A stretch of DNA of 64,000 bases from Williamsia sp. (GCF_016462415.1 NZ_JAEMTF010000002.1:47136-111135), one strand, 5' to 3'; positions 9,416 through 22,000 are shown, counted from the stretch's first letter. Notes: generated by a model not told the origin, from the letters alone. Numbers and translations are program-made.

Positions 9416-9658
9416 TCAGCGATCGGTGTCGACGATGTCCAGGCGCAGACCGCGCCCACCGATGCCGGTGACCAGTGTGCGCAGAGCCGTGGCGGTGCGT
9501 CCGCCGCGGCCGATGACCTTGCCGAGGTCCTCGGGGTGCACGTGCACCTCGACGAGACGGCCCCGGCGTCCGGTGATCATGTCCACGCGGACCTCGTCCG
9601 GGTTCGCGACGATGCCGCGGACCAGGTGTTCGATCGCGTCGGCGACGACAGCGCTCAC
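9416..9658 (-). CDS. khpA: KH-domain RNA-binding protein KhpA
   Basis: This 80-residue protein is a single KH domain with the [10 protein letters not shown] loop that contacts RNA. In Gram-positive bacteria KhpA pairs with KhpB/Jag to bind many RNAs. It lies between rpsP and rimM, the normal actinobacterial position (Rv2908c), and its start overlaps the rpsP stop by 4 bases. Confidence 0.94.
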   Translation of the reverse strand: MSAVVADAIEHLVRGIVANPDEVRVDMITGRRGRLVEVHVHPEDLGKVIGRGGRTATALRTLVTGIGGRGLRLDIVDTDR

Positions 9659-10134
9659 GCGTCCGCCTTGGCGGCGTCGCCGTCCGTGGTGGCCTCGGCC
9701 GCGGGCGCCTCGGTGGCGGCCGCGTCGTCCGCGGTGTCAGCCTTCTTGGCGGCCTTCTTCTTCGGGGTGGTCGCCTCGGCGGCCGGCTCGCTGTCGGCGG
9801 CGGCCAGCGCCGCGTTGAACAGGTCGAGCTTGCTGGTCTTGGGCTCCTTGACCTTGAGGGTGCCCTCGGTGCCCGGCAGGCCCTTGTGCTTCTGCCAGTC
9901 GCCGGTGATCTTCAGGATGGCCTCGACCGGCTCGGTCGGCTGTGCGCCGACACCCAGCCAGTACTGCGCGCGCTCGGAGTCGACCTCGATGAGGCTGGGC
10001 TCTTCCTTGGGGTGGTACTTGCCGATGGTCTCGATCGCACGACCGTTGCGACGGGTGCGGGCATCGGCGACGACGATGCGGTACTGCGGGTTGCGGATCT
10101 TGCCGAGGCGGGTGAGCTTGATCTTGACAGACAT
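9655..10134 (-). CDS. rpsP: 30S ribosomal protein S16
   Basis: S16 is needed for early 30S assembly. Its core of ~90 residues ([12 protein letters not shown], then [14 protein letters not shown]) is followed by a ~65-residue Ala/Glu/Lys-rich low-complexity tail with K-K-K-A-A-K-K, making 159 residues in all, as in related actinobacteria. A purine-rich GGAAAGAGAAG precedes the ATG. It is first gene of the rpsP-khpA-rimM-trmD operon. Confidence 0.96.
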   Translation of the reverse strand: MSVKIKLTRLGKIRNPQYRIVVADARTRRNGRAIETIGKYHPKEEPSLIEVDSERAQYWLGVGAQPTEPVEAILKITGDWQKHKGLPGTEGTLKVKEPKTSKLDLFNAALAAADSEPAAEATTPKKKAAKKADTADDAAATEAPAAEATTDGDAAKADA

Positions 10135-10293
10135 GTCTTCTCTTTCCAGTGGTCACGATGCAATTCAGCGACCCACCCGGTGTGGTGGGCCCGGTTTTGC
10201 GATGTCGATGGTGTGACCGTCGGGCGGCCGTGACCGCGTCCGACGAACCAGCAGCACATTCTGCCAGACGGCGCACCCGGAGACGAAATCCTT

Positions 10294-11382
10294 CTACAGG
10301 ACGATGCCGCCGCAGACGACGACCGGATCGCGGAGGGTCTCCAGGTCGATCCGGGGATCCTCGCGCAGCACCAGGAAGTCGGCGCGGTCGCCCACGGCCA
10401 GCGCGCCGGCCCCGAGCCACGCCCGCGGCCGGTCGGTGGCCGCGGCCAGCGCCCCGGCGGCGTCGAATCCGATCCCCTGCAACGCGACCACCTCGTCGAC
10501 GATCCGGCCGTGTTCGACGAAACCGCCCGCATCGGTGCCGGCGAAGATCGCGACCCCCGCCTCGCGGGCCGCGGAGAACACGTCGCGGGCGCCGTCGTAC
10601 AGCGCACGCATGTGGGCCTGGTAGGTCGGGAACCGGTCGGCACCGTCGGCGATACCCGGGAAGTTGTCCACCTGGATCAACGTCGGCACCAGGCCGACCC
10701 CACGCGCCGCCATGATCGCGATGAGGTCGTCGGTGAGACCGGTGCCGTGTTCGATGCAGTCGACCCCGGCGTCGAGCAGCCCGGGCAGGGCGTCGGTGCC
10801 GAAGACGTGCGCGGTCACCCGGGCACCCTCGTCGTGCGCGGCGGCCACGGCGTCGGCGAGTTGGCGGTCGGTCCACAACGGGGCGAGGTCGCCGACCTCT
10901 CGGTCGATCCAGTCCCCCACGATCTTGACCCAACCGTCACCGTCGCGGGCCTGCCTGCGTACCTCGTCGGGCAGGTGGTCGGGGTCGTCGAGGTCGACCC
11001 CGTAGCCGCGGAGATAACGCTTGGGTCGGGCGATGTGTCGTCCCGCCCGGATGAACTGTGGGCTGCGCGGATCGGCGTCGAGGGGGTGGGTGTCCAGCGG
11101 TGACCCGACCTCGCGGATCAGCAGCGCTCCCGCTTTCGCGTCGGCACTGGCGAAGCCGCGCGCACGTTCGATGGTGACGCCGAGGCCGGGCGCGATGCCG
11201 ACGTGATTGTGGGCGTCGACGAGCCCCGGGACGATCCACCCGGTGTCGGCGACGGTCTGCGCATCGGCAACGGGTCCGTCGACGATGCGGCCGCCGACGG
11301 CCCACAGCTCGACGTCACGATCATCGGAGGCCCCGTCGACACCGGGGACGCGTCCCCGGACGTGCAGCGCACCCGAGGTCAT
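10294..11382 (-). CDS. Amidohydrolase-family protein
   Basis: This 362-residue metal-dependent hydrolase has a composite N-terminal beta-sandwich, then the metal motif D-A-H-N-H (His58, His60) on strand 1, a later A-H-V-F-G histidine, I-E-H-G-T-G, and an A-G-T-D-A-G-G metal-ligand Asp. It closes with the usual G-A-G-A-L-A-V-G-D-R-A-D-F-L-V-L. It corresponds by position to Rv2915c, next to ffh in M. tuberculosis. Substrate unknown; relatives cleave imidazolone-, dipeptide- or cyclic-amide-type bonds. It ends 17 bases from the ffh stop side and probably follows ffh in the same transcript. Confidence 0.85.
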   Translation of the reverse strand: MTSGALHVRGRVPGVDGASDDRDVELWAVGGRIVDGPVADAQTVADTGWIVPGLVDAHNHVGIAPGLGVTIERARGFASADAKAGALLIREVGSPLDTHPLDADPRSPQFIRAGRHIARPKRYLRGYGVDLDDPDHLPDEVRRQARDGDGWVKIVGDWIDREVGDLAPLWTDRQLADAVAAAHDEGARVTAHVFGTDALPGLLDAGVDCIEHGTGLTDDLIAIMAARGVGLVPTLIQVDNFPGIADGADRFPTYQAHMRALYDGARDVFSAAREAGVAIFAGTDAGGFVEHGRIVDEVVALQGIGFDAAGALAAATDRPRAWLGAGALAVGDRADFLVLREDPRIDLETLRDPVVVCGGIVL

Positions 11383-11399
11383 CGGTGCCGCATCTCGAC

Positions 11400-12947
11400 T
11401 CAGCCGCGCTTCTTCGGCGGCTGGAACTGCGAGATGTCGATCCCCTCGAGTCCGGGCGGGATCTGATCGAGTCCGGCGGGCATGTTCGACAGGTCGGGGA
11501 ACCCCGCGGGCATGCCGGGCATGCCGGTGCGGTTCTTGGGTGGCGTGGGTCCGCGGCCGCCCTTCTTCCCCTTCTTGCCCTTCTTGCGGTTGTTCCGGTT
11601 TCCGCCGGGCATCCCCATGCGGCCCGACATCTGCGACATCATCTTGCGTGCGTCGTAGAACCGGTCGACGAGTTGGTTGACCTCGCTGACCGCCACGCCG
11701 GAACCGTTGGCGATCCGCAGCCGACGTGAGGCGTTGATGATCTTCGGGTTGTCGCGCTCCGCGGGGGTCATACCGCGGATGATCGCCTGGACCCGGTCGA
11801 GTTGTTTGTCGTCGACCTGGCTCAGGGCGTCCTTCATCTGGCCCGCTCCGGGCAGCATGCCCAGCAGGTTCCCGATCGGACCCATCTTGCGGATCATCAG
11901 CATCTGCTCGAGGAAGTCCTCCAGCGTCAGCTCGCCCTGGGTGATCTTGGCCGCGGTCGCCTCGGCCTGTGCGACGTCCCAGTGCTCCTCGGCCTGCTCG
12001 ATCAGCGAGAGCACATCGCCCATGCCGAGGATCCGGCTGGCCATACGGTCGGGGTGGAAGGTGTCGAACTCGTCGAGCTTCTCGCCCGACGACGCGAACA
12101 TGATGGGTCGGCCGGTCACCTCACGGACCGACAGCGCGGCGCCACCACGGGCGTCACCGTCGAGCTTGGTCAGCACGACGCCGGTGAACCCGACCCCCTC
12201 GGCGAACGCCTCGGCGGTGGTCACCGCGTCCTGACCGATCATCGCGTCGACGACGAACAGGATCTCGTCGGGTTGCACGGCGTCGCGGATACCCGCGGCC
12301 TGCGCCATCAGCTCGGTGTCGATGCCGAGGCGGCCTGCGGTGTCGACGATGACGATGTCGTGTTGCTTCGATCGCGCCTCGGCGATACCGGCGCGGGCGA
12401 CCTCGACGGGATCGGCCGCGCTGACGCCGAGTTCTCCCTCGCCCCCGATGGATGTTCCCGGGTGCGGCGCGAACACCGGGGTGTTGGCGCGTTCACCGAC
12501 GATCTGCAGCTGGCTGACCGCGCCGGGTCGCTGGAGGTCGCAGGCCACCAGCAGTGGTGTGTGTCCCTGCTTCTTCAACCAGGCCGACAGCTTGCCCGCA
12601 AGGGTCGTCTTACCGGCACCCTGCAGACCCGCGAGCATGATGACCGTCGGCGGGGTCTTGGCGAAGTTGATGCGTCGCGTCTCGCCACCGAGGATGCCGA
12701 TGAGCTCCTCGTTGACGATCTTGACGATCTGCTGCGCCGGGTTGAGTGCCCCCGACACCTCCGAGCCCTTCGCGCGCTCCTTGATCCGGGCGATGAAGCC
12801 ACGCACCACCGGCAGCGACACGTCGGCGTCGAGCAGAGCGAGCCGGATCTCCCGGCAGGTGCGGTCGATGTCGGCGTCGGACAGCTTGCCCTTGCCGCGT
12901 AGGTCTTTGAGTGCCCCGGTCAACCGGTCGGACAGCGAATCGAACAT
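11400..12947 (-). CDS. ffh: Signal recognition particle GTPase Ffh
   Basis: Ffh binds signal sequences and 4.5S RNA and delivers ribosomes to FtsY. It has 515 residues: N domain (1-~85), G domain with G-L-Q-G-A-G-K-T-T, D-T-A-G-R-L-G and T-K-L-D-G-D-A-R-G-G, then the Met-rich M domain (E-Q-M-L-M-I-R-K-M-G-P). The C-terminus is a basic stretch (R-K-K-G-K-K-G-K-K) followed by a Met/Pro/Gly-rich tail typical of actinobacteria. ATG 12947 (M-F-D-S-L-S-D-R-L) fits the family start, although the frame stays open far upstream. TAGGGT lies 7 bases upstream, over the end of glnD, so it may be leaderless. Confidence 0.97.
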   Translation of the reverse strand: MFDSLSDRLTGALKDLRGKGKLSDADIDRTCREIRLALLDADVSLPVVRGFIARIKERAKGSEVSGALNPAQQIVKIVNEELIGILGGETRRINFAKTPPTVIMLAGLQGAGKTTLAGKLSAWLKKQGHTPLLVACDLQRPGAVSQLQIVGERANTPVFAPHPGTSIGGEGELGVSAADPVEVARAGIAEARSKQHDIVIVDTAGRLGIDTELMAQAAGIRDAVQPDEILFVVDAMIGQDAVTTAEAFAEGVGFTGVVLTKLDGDARGGAALSVREVTGRPIMFASSGEKLDEFDTFHPDRMASRILGMGDVLSLIEQAEEHWDVAQAEATAAKITQGELTLEDFLEQMLMIRKMGPIGNLLGMLPGAGQMKDALSQVDDKQLDRVQAIIRGMTPAERDNPKIINASRRLRIANGSGVAVSEVNQLVDRFYDARKMMSQMSGRMGMPGGNRNNRKKGKKGKKGGRGPTPPKNRTGMPGMPAGFPDLSNMPAGLDQIPPGLEGIDISQFQPPKKRG

Positions 12948-12952
12948 GGGCC

Positions 12953-15529
12953 CTACCCTATCGGCACGCCGGAGGATCCCTGCTCGTCGTCGGTCTCCCG
13001 TGGGGGCTCCGGCGGGGGCACGACCCCGATGACGGCGTCGGCCAGCCGCGATCGCAGATCGGCGGAGTCCTCGCTCAGCCGCAGACCGAAGGTGTCGATG
13101 ACCGTCCCGCCCATGGTCGCGACCGTGGCCCACTCGATCGCCACACCGTAGGACTCGATGACCGCCGACACCCGGCTGAGCAGACCCGAGCGGTCCGCCG
13201 CACGCAGTTCCAGGATGGTGCGCGGTGCACCGTCGCCGTCTGAGGCCGCCGAATCGATCCACAGCACGCGCGGCGGGGCGAGGGCGAACAGTGCGGGGAC
13301 CGCGACGGGTGCACCGTCGGGGTCGTTGACCGGCGGCGGCGCGGTGGGGATGGGCGACTCCCGTTCCCGGGCGTCGATCCGGGCGAGGACGTCGATGGTG
13401 CCCGCGGTGGCCTGCAGCAACTGCTGACGCAGCAGACCGGCGTCGGGCGGATCGCCGAATGCGGGGATGACCATGAACGTGTCGACGACGCTGCCCGCGT
13501 GCGACTGCGCGGTCGCGCTGTGGCAGCGCAATCCGTTGAGCGCCAACACACCCGCCATCTTCGACAGGGCGCCGTCGGAGTCGGGGGCGATCATCGTGAC
13601 CAGGTGGGTGTGCGCGTTCTCGGTGGGTGCGATGTCGACGAACACCCCGCCGGCCTCGGCCCGCGCCCGCTGCTCGTCGGTGAGCGGCTCGGGCGCCGGC
13701 AGCTCCTCGCCGTCCATCACCCGTAGGCAACGACGGACGAGTTCGCCGATCAACGACGCCTTCCAGTCCCCCCACACACCTGGCCCGGTGGCCAGGGAAT
13801 CGGCCTCGGCCAGCGCGGCCAGCAACTCCAACAGCAGCCGGTCGCCGCCGAGGGCGTCGACGACGTCGCGGGTGGTCGCCGGGTCGTCGAGGTCGCGGCG
13901 GGTCGCGGTCGCCGGGAGCAACAGGTGGTGACGAACCATCGCCGACAGGGTCGCGACATCGTCGGGCCACAGTCCGAACCGGTTGCCGATCTGTGTGGCC
14001 AGCTCCGCACCGACCACGCTGTGGTCGGCCCCGCGTCCCTTGCCCAGGTCGTGGACCAGGGCGCCGAGCACGAGCAGGTCCGGCCGCGACACCCGCGTGG
14101 TCATGCGGGAGGCGTTGGCCGCGGTCTCGACGAGGTGACGGTCGACGGTCCAGGTGTGGATCGCGTCGCGTGGCGGCAGGTCGCGGACGGCTCCCCATTC
14201 GGGCAGCAGTCGGCCCCACAGACCGGTGCGGTCGAGGGCCTCGATCGGGGCGACCATGTGTCGGCCGGTACCCAGCAGCACCAGCAGGTCACTGAGGGCC
14301 TCCGACGGCCACGGCTCCCGCAGTTCGGGGGCGTAGTCGGCGAGGCGACTGAGGGTCGAGGCGCTGATCGGCAGTCCGGTGCGCGCCGAGGCCGAGGCCA
14401 CCCGCAGGATCAGCCCGGGGTCCTTGCTCGGGATCGCGTTGCGCGCCAACACCACCTCGCCGGAGTGCTCGACGACCCCCTCGTCGAGGGGACGCCGCAC
14501 GGGCGGACGGCGCAGCTTGGCCAGGCCCCGTCGGGGCAGCGCGTTGCCCGCGGTGCGCAGACCGACGTCGACGGAATAGCTGATGGTGCGGGCGCTGTCG
14601 CTGATGACGCGCGCCAGGTCGAAGCGGTCCCCGATGCGCAGGGCGGCGCCGATCTCGTCGGCGTCCTGCGCCCGCAGCTGTTCGCGCGGTCGCCCGGCGA
14701 TCCGGTGCAGCTCGGTGCGGATGTCGAGCAGCCGCGTGTAGGCGACCTGCAGACCGGCACCCGGTGAGTCCGGACGCAGGTTGGCCATGCCGTCGGTGAG
14801 CTGGGCGATGGCCAGCGCACCGAGCATCTGCACGTCGCGGAGTCCGCCTCGACCGTTCTTCAGGTCGGGCTCGGCCCGGTGCGCGATGTCGCCGCTGCGG
14901 CGCCACCGGTCACCCGCCTGGTCGACCAGTTCGACGAACCGGTTGCGGATGTCGGCCCGCCATTGCCTGCGGACGCCGGTGATCAGCAGCTCGGTGAGCG
15001 ACTCGTCGCCCGCGATGTGCCGCGCCTCGAGCAGGCCGAGGGCCGCACTCATGTCGGTCGCCGCGACCTGCAGCGCCTGCGGGACGGTGCGCACGCTGTG
15101 ATCGAGCTTGATGTGGGCGTCCCACAGCGGATACCAGAGACCGTCGGCGACCTCGGAGACCACCGCCGGATCCATGTCGTCGTGCAGCAGGATCAGGTCG
15201 AGGTCGGAGTGCGGCAACAACTCCTGCCTGCCCAGGCCACCGACCGCGACGATGGCGAAGCCGCTGTCGGGCCGCACGCCGAGCTCGGCGCCCTTGGTGG
15301 TCAGCCAGAAGTCGTGCAGATCGACCATGACCTGACGCAGGGCCGGTGCGTCGGTGCGCTTGGCGCCGTCGGTACGGCGCAGGAGTTGTTTACGTGCCGC
15401 GACGAGATCGGTTGCGGCGGTGGGAGTTGTTCGGGACGGCGGAGGCCCCGCGCTCGACGTGTCGTCGGACGCGGGGCCTCCCCTGCGAGATTCACCGGAT
15501 GAATCGTTCCCGCTGGTGACGAAAGGCAC
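12953..15529 (-). CDS. glnD: PII-protein nucleotidyltransferase GlnD
   Basis: GlnD modifies and demodifies PII according to glutamine level; in actinobacteria the modification is adenylylation. The 858 residues carry an N-terminal nucleotidyltransferase domain (G-G-L-G-R-Q-E-L-L-P-H-S-D-L-D-L), a PII-UTase helical domain, an HD domain (A-L-V-H-D-L-G-K-G) for the removal reaction, and two C-terminal ACT domains that sense glutamine. The start is GTG, 14 bases after glnB. It forms an amtB-glnB-glnD operon, and its stop is 5 bases before ffh. Confidence 0.95.
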   Translation of the reverse strand: MPFVTSGNDSSGESRRGGPASDDTSSAGPPPSRTTPTAATDLVAARKQLLRRTDGAKRTDAPALRQVMVDLHDFWLTTKGAELGVRPDSGFAIVAVGGLGRQELLPHSDLDLILLHDDMDPAVVSEVADGLWYPLWDAHIKLDHSVRTVPQALQVAATDMSAALGLLEARHIAGDESLTELLITGVRRQWRADIRNRFVELVDQAGDRWRRSGDIAHRAEPDLKNGRGGLRDVQMLGALAIAQLTDGMANLRPDSPGAGLQVAYTRLLDIRTELHRIAGRPREQLRAQDADEIGAALRIGDRFDLARVISDSARTISYSVDVGLRTAGNALPRRGLAKLRRPPVRRPLDEGVVEHSGEVVLARNAIPSKDPGLILRVASASARTGLPISASTLSRLADYAPELREPWPSEALSDLLVLLGTGRHMVAPIEALDRTGLWGRLLPEWGAVRDLPPRDAIHTWTVDRHLVETAANASRMTTRVSRPDLLVLGALVHDLGKGRGADHSVVGAELATQIGNRFGLWPDDVATLSAMVRHHLLLPATATRRDLDDPATTRDVVDALGGDRLLLELLAALAEADSLATGPGVWGDWKASLIGELVRRCLRVMDGEELPAPEPLTDEQRARAEAGGVFVDIAPTENAHTHLVTMIAPDSDGALSKMAGVLALNGLRCHSATAQSHAGSVVDTFMVIPAFGDPPDAGLLRQQLLQATAGTIDVLARIDARERESPIPTAPPPVNDPDGAPVAVPALFALAPPRVLWIDSAASDGDGAPRTILELRAADRSGLLSRVSAVIESYGVAIEWATVATMGGTVIDTFGLRLSEDSADLRSRLADAVIGVVPPPEPPRETDDEQGSSGVPIG
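12955..12960 (-). promoter_or_regulatory. -10 element TAGGGT, possible leaderless start of ffh
   Basis: TAGGGT ends 7 bases before ATG 12947 and overlaps the end of glnD. The gene could also be read through from glnD. Confidence 0.4.
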
Positions 15530-15543
15530 AGGTGCTTTCGTCT

Positions 15544-17284
<1,741 letters not shown>

Positions 17285-17358
17285 CCTAAATCCTCCTCGA
17301 TTTGTGCACCGCGACGAGGCGCCGCGGCTCCGATCTGCGAGAAGGTTCCTATCCGGAT

Positions 17359-17396
17359 GTTTCAGCGATGGCGATTACATGTTTCGCGAGCGTGAA
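17359..17396 (-). promoter_or_regulatory. Putative GlnR box upstream of amtB
   Basis: Read on the minus strand: TTCAC, 6 bases, GAAAC, 6 bases, a weak TCGCC, 6 bases, GAAAC. The two GAAAC boxes are exactly 22 bases apart. GlnR of actinobacteria binds repeated GTnAC-N6-GAAAC units of this period and activates amtB-glnB-glnD under nitrogen limitation. Three of the four half-boxes are good; no binding data. Confidence 0.65.
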
Positions 17397-17493
17397 CGGA
17401 TCGGCCTCATATATTTCGTCCAGGTATCGCCCCAGGTCAGAAAACCCCTACGCAAGGCAAATCACCGTGAACCCGGCGAATCGGACAGCCGGT

Positions 17494-18942
17494 TCAGCCC
17501 AGCAGTGCGTCGACGAAGGCGCCGGGTTCGAACGGTGCGAGGTCGTCGGCGCCCTCCCCCAGTCCGACGAGCTTCACCGGGACGCCGAGCTCGTGTTGGA
17601 CATGGAAGACGATGCCGCCCTTCGCGGTGCCGTCGAGCTTGGTGAGCACCACCCCGGTGATGTCGACGACGTCGGCGAACACCTTCGCCTGTGCCATGCC
17701 GTTCTGCCCGGTCGTGGCGTCGAGGACGAGCAACACCTCGTCGACCTTCGTCTTCTTCTCGATGACGCGCTTGACCTTGCCCAGTTCGTCCATCAGACCG
17801 GTCTTGGTGTGCAGGCGCCCTGCGGTGTCGATGACGACGACATCGACGCCGTCGGCGACGCCTGCAGCAACGGCGTCGAACGCCACCGAGGCCGGGTCGG
17901 CACCCTCACGACCGCGGACGACGGTCGCGCCGACGCGTTCACCCCAGGTCTGCAGCTGATCGGCGGCGGCGGCGCGGAACGTGTCCGCCGCACCGAGGAC
18001 GACACGGCGGCCGTCGGCGACCAACACACGGGCGAGCTTGCCGACCGTGGTGGTCTTGCCGGTGCCGTTGACGCCCACGACGAGCAACACCGCGGGGGTG
18101 TCGGCGTGCGGCAGGGCGTGCACCGACCGGTCGAGGTCGGGCAGCAACGCGGCGATGAGCACCGAGCGCAACAGTTCGCGGACCTCCGCGGCGCTGCGGA
18201 CGTCGGCGGTGGCCAGTTCGGCCCGCAGTCGGTCGACGACGGCGGTCGTGGTGGCACTGCCGAGGTCGGCGGTGAGCAGGGTGTCCTCGACCTCCTCCCA
18301 CGAGTCCTCGTCGAGGTCGCCGCCACCGAGCAGACCGAGCACGCCCTTGCCGAACACACCCTGTGACCGGGCGAGACGTCCCCGCAGCCGGTGCAGGCGG
18401 CCGTCGACCGGGGCGATCTCGTCGATCCGGACCGGTGCCGGCGCCTCGGTGAGGCCGGAGAGATCATCGGGCACGGCGGTCCCGGCCTCGTCGACCTCGG
18501 CGTCGGTGTCGGGATCCTGCGGGGTCGCAGGTGGGTCGTAGAGGTCGGGATCGGGCAGCGACAGGTCTTTCATCGAGCGTTGCGCAGAATCCCGCGGGAT
18601 CGCGGCGTCGTCACCGACACCGGGTTGACCGTCGGTCTCGGTGCGCTCGGGCAGATCCGCCCACTCGCCACGGTCGGAGGCCGTGGGCTTCTCGCCCGGG
18701 GCGGGTGCCGTCGGCGTCGCCGCGACTCCCCCACCCTGGCTGAAGTTGAAGCCACCACCGGCGGTGTACCCGCCGGACCGGTCGACCTCGCGGGGGCCGG
18801 CCTGCGCGGGATCGCCTGCGGTGTCACGCAGCGAGATCCGCCTCCGGCGGGCACGGACGAGACCGACGACGAGTACGAGCAACGCGACCACGACGACGGC
18901 CACGACGATGCCGATGATGATTTCCGGTTCCACGATCGCCAT
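17494..18942 (-). CDS. ftsY: Signal recognition particle receptor FtsY
   Basis: FtsY docks the Ffh-ribosome complex at the membrane. The 482 residues begin with an N-terminal TM helix (about residues 8-30, rich in Ile and Val), unlike the E. coli protein but usual for actinobacteria. A disordered Asp/Pro/Glu-rich linker of ~150 residues follows, then the NG domains with G-V-N-G-T-G-K-T-T-T, D-T-A-G-R-L and T-K-L-D-G-T-A-K-G-G. It lies 63 bases after the smc stop, in the order smc-ftsY-amtB also found in M. tuberculosis. Confidence 0.96.
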   Translation of the reverse strand: MAIVEPEIIIGIVVAVVVVALLVLVVGLVRARRRRISLRDTAGDPAQAGPREVDRSGGYTAGGGFNFSQGGGVAATPTAPAPGEKPTASDRGEWADLPERTETDGQPGVGDDAAIPRDSAQRSMKDLSLPDPDLYDPPATPQDPDTDAEVDEAGTAVPDDLSGLTEAPAPVRIDEIAPVDGRLHRLRGRLARSQGVFGKGVLGLLGGGDLDEDSWEEVEDTLLTADLGSATTTAVVDRLRAELATADVRSAAEVRELLRSVLIAALLPDLDRSVHALPHADTPAVLLVVGVNGTGKTTTVGKLARVLVADGRRVVLGAADTFRAAAADQLQTWGERVGATVVRGREGADPASVAFDAVAAGVADGVDVVVIDTAGRLHTKTGLMDELGKVKRVIEKKTKVDEVLLVLDATTGQNGMAQAKVFADVVDITGVVLTKLDGTAKGGIVFHVQHELGVPVKLVGLGEGADDLAPFEPGAFVDALLG

Positions 18943-19005
18943 TGTGTCAGGCGGGTGTGGTCGGTCCCCTCGGACCGCGACCCCACGGCGACGACGACCT
19001 GTCGC

Positions 19006-22000
19006 TCAGGCGGAGACGTCCACCCCGCGCAGCCGTTGTGAGATCACCGTGGTGATGCCGTCACCCTGCATGCTCACGCCGTAGAGCGCATCGGCGATCT
19101 CCATGGTGGGCTTCTGGTGGGTGATGACGATGAGCTGTGAGCGCTCACGCAGCTGTTCGAACAGCCGGATCAGGCGACGCAGGTTGGTGTCGTCGAGCGC
19201 GGCCTCGACCTCGTCCATCACGTAGAACGGCGAGGGCCGCGCGCGGAAGATCGCGACCAGCATGGCCACCGCGGTCAGCGACTTCTCGCCACCGGAGAGC
19301 AGGGACAGCCGTTTGACCTTCTTACCCGGCGGCCTGGCCTCGACCTCGATGCCGGTGGTCAGCATGTTCGCCGGATCGGTCAGGAAGAGCCGTCCCTCGC
19401 CACCGGGGAACAGGGTCGTGAAGACCTCGGCGAACTCGCGTTCGACGTCGGCATAGGCCTCGCTGAACACCTGCAGGATCTTCGCGTCGACGTCCTCCAC
19501 GACCTCGAGCAGGTCCCGCCGGGCGCTGCGGACGTCCTCGAGCTGCGTGGACAGGAAGGTGTAGCGCTCTTCGAGGGCGGCGAACTCCTCGAGGGCCAGC
19601 GGGTTCACCTTGCCCAGCGTGTTCAGGTCGCGTTGGGCGCGCTTCGCGCGCGCCTCCTGGGTCGCGCGGTTGTAGCGCAGTGGCGTGGGGGCGACGACGA
19701 TCTCCCCGCGCTCGACCGCCTGGTGGTATTCGGCCATCTCCAGCTCGCTGGGAGGCATCTCGACATCCGGACCGTACTCGGTGACGAGGTCCTCCAGCCC
19801 GATCGCGTAGGTCGACGAGATCTGTTCCTCGAGCTGCTCGACCCGCAACGCCGCCTGCGCACCCGCCACCTCGTCGCGGTGCAGCTCGTCGCGCAGGCGG
19901 GTCATCGTCGTCGTCAGCTCGCCGACGCGTCGGCGGACGGCGTCGAGCTGGGCCGACCGTTCGGTCCGTGCCGTCTCGAGTTCGTCGCGGGCGGTCTGCG
20001 CCTGCGCGACGGCGTCGACGAGTCGTTCGGAGATCTCGTCGGCCGCGGCGACCACCGCGTGGGCGACCTCGGCGGCGTGGGCGCGCGCCCGGTTCTGTCG
20101 TTCGGCCCGAGCCCGGGAATCCCGCTCGGACGCCGCGGCGCGGCGCAGCGAGTCGGCACGGCCCCGGACCGACGCGAGTCGTTCCTCGGCGGTGCGCAGG
20201 GTCAACCGCGCGTCGGTCTCGGCCGCGCGGGCCATCGACACCGCGGCGACCGCCGCGACGCGCTCGGTGTCGGCACCCTCGTCGCCGTCGTCGGAGTCGT
20301 CGGGCCGGGCGCGTGCGGCGCGGAGCCGGTCCTCCATCTCCGCCAGTTCGGCGAGGGTCGCCGCACGCCCGGACTCGACACCGGCGCGCTGTGCGGTCAG
20401 ACGATTCGCCTCGTCGCGCGCGGCGCGGGCGGTCTGCCCCAGGCGGGCCAGCTGTTCGTAGACCGCCCCGACGGCGGCGTCGGACTCGTGCAGGGCGGCC
20501 AGGGCGTCGTCAGCCGACTGACGTCGGCTCTCCTGCTCGGCCAGCGCCCCGGACAACGCGGCGCTGACCTGCTCGCGCTTGTGTTGCTCGATCACCAGAT
20601 CAGCCTTGGCCGAGTCGATGTCGGCCTGTACCTCGAGGGTCGACGGACGACGGTCGGAGCCGCCGCTGATCCAGCCCGGTCCCAGGACGTCGCCGTCGAG
20701 GGTGACGACGTCGAGGCGGTGTCCCCGCTCGCGCGCGTCGCGGGCTACGGTCTCGGCGATGGTGTCGTCGTCGGCGATCACGGTCTCGGCGAGCAGCAAC
20801 GACACCGCGCCGCGAAGGTCGTCGGGCGCCGAGACGACCTGCGACGCCCACCGTGCACCGTGGGGCAGCGCGCCCCGTTCGGCGTGCGCGGGGGCGGACA
20901 GTCCACCGATCATCAGTGCGGCGCGCCCACCGTCGGCGGACTTCAACGCCGACAACGCCGTTCGCGCGGCCGAGAGGTCCGCGGCGGCGACCGCGTCGAC
21001 CGCCGGGCCCAGTGCGGCGGCGATGGCGGCCTCGAACCCGGCGTCGACATCGAGCAGATCGACCAGCGAGCCCAGCAGTCCGTCGACCCCGTTGGACAGC
21101 AGCCAGGCGCCGCCGTCCTTGCGGTGCAGACCCGTCGTCAGCGCCTCGATACGTGCGGTCAGCGACGCGACCCTCTGCTCACCGGTGCGTTCGGCGGTCT
21201 GCAGTTCGGCGACCCGCTCGTTGGCGTGGTTGAGCGCGACGACACTGCGCTCGTGGTGCTCGTCGAGACCGAGTTCGCCGGCGTCGAGGTCGGCGACGGT
21301 GGCCGAGACGGCGTCGAACTCCGCCTGGGCCTCCTCGGCCCGAAGGGTGGCGTCAGCGATCGCGGAGGACAGACGAGCAGCCTCGGCGTCGGTCGATTCG
21401 GCGCGTGTCGTGAGGTTGGTGACCTGGCCCTCGAGGCGAACGAGCCCTTCCCGCCGGTCGGCCACCGCGCGTACGGCGTCCATGTGCGCCTTCTCCGCCG
21501 CGGCGGCGGCGGATTCCGCTCCCGAGAGCGCACCGCGGGTGGCCTCGAGGGCCGCGTCGGCGGTGACGACGGCCTCGTCGAGCATGGCCTCCTGTTCGGC
21601 GGCCGCCTCGGCCTGCATCTCGAGCTCGTCGGGGTCGCGACCGTTCTCCGAGACGACCGGCTGGGACAGGTGGCGGGTGCGTTCGGCGGCGACCCGGCGG
21701 GTGGCGTCGACCCGTTCGGCCAACGCCGACAACCGGAACCAGGACGCGGCGGCGGACTGGGCCGCGGGCACGATCGCGGCGACGTCGGCCTCGTGTCGGT
21801 TCATCTCCGCGGTCGCGGTGTCGAGTTCGGCGGCGACGAGGTCGGACTGCTCACGGATGGCGGCCTCGACGGCGCTCTGATCGGCCATGGCGCCGCGCAA
21901 CGTCACGAGGTCGTCGGCGGCCAGACGCAGTCGGGCGTCGCGGAGATCGGCCTGGACCGTCTGCGCCCGGCGGGCGACCTCGGCCTGTCGCCCGAGCGGC

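Noticed and set aside
10172..10189. CCCACC/GGTGGG hairpin before rpsP as terminator or S16 leader
   Set aside because: It is only 6 bp with no T-run, so I cannot tell it from chance in this GC range.
12948..14219. Upstream extension of the ffh frame
   Set aside because: The frame stays open, but the sequence is Arg-rich shadow of glnD. Ffh homology starts at M-F-D-S-L at 12947.
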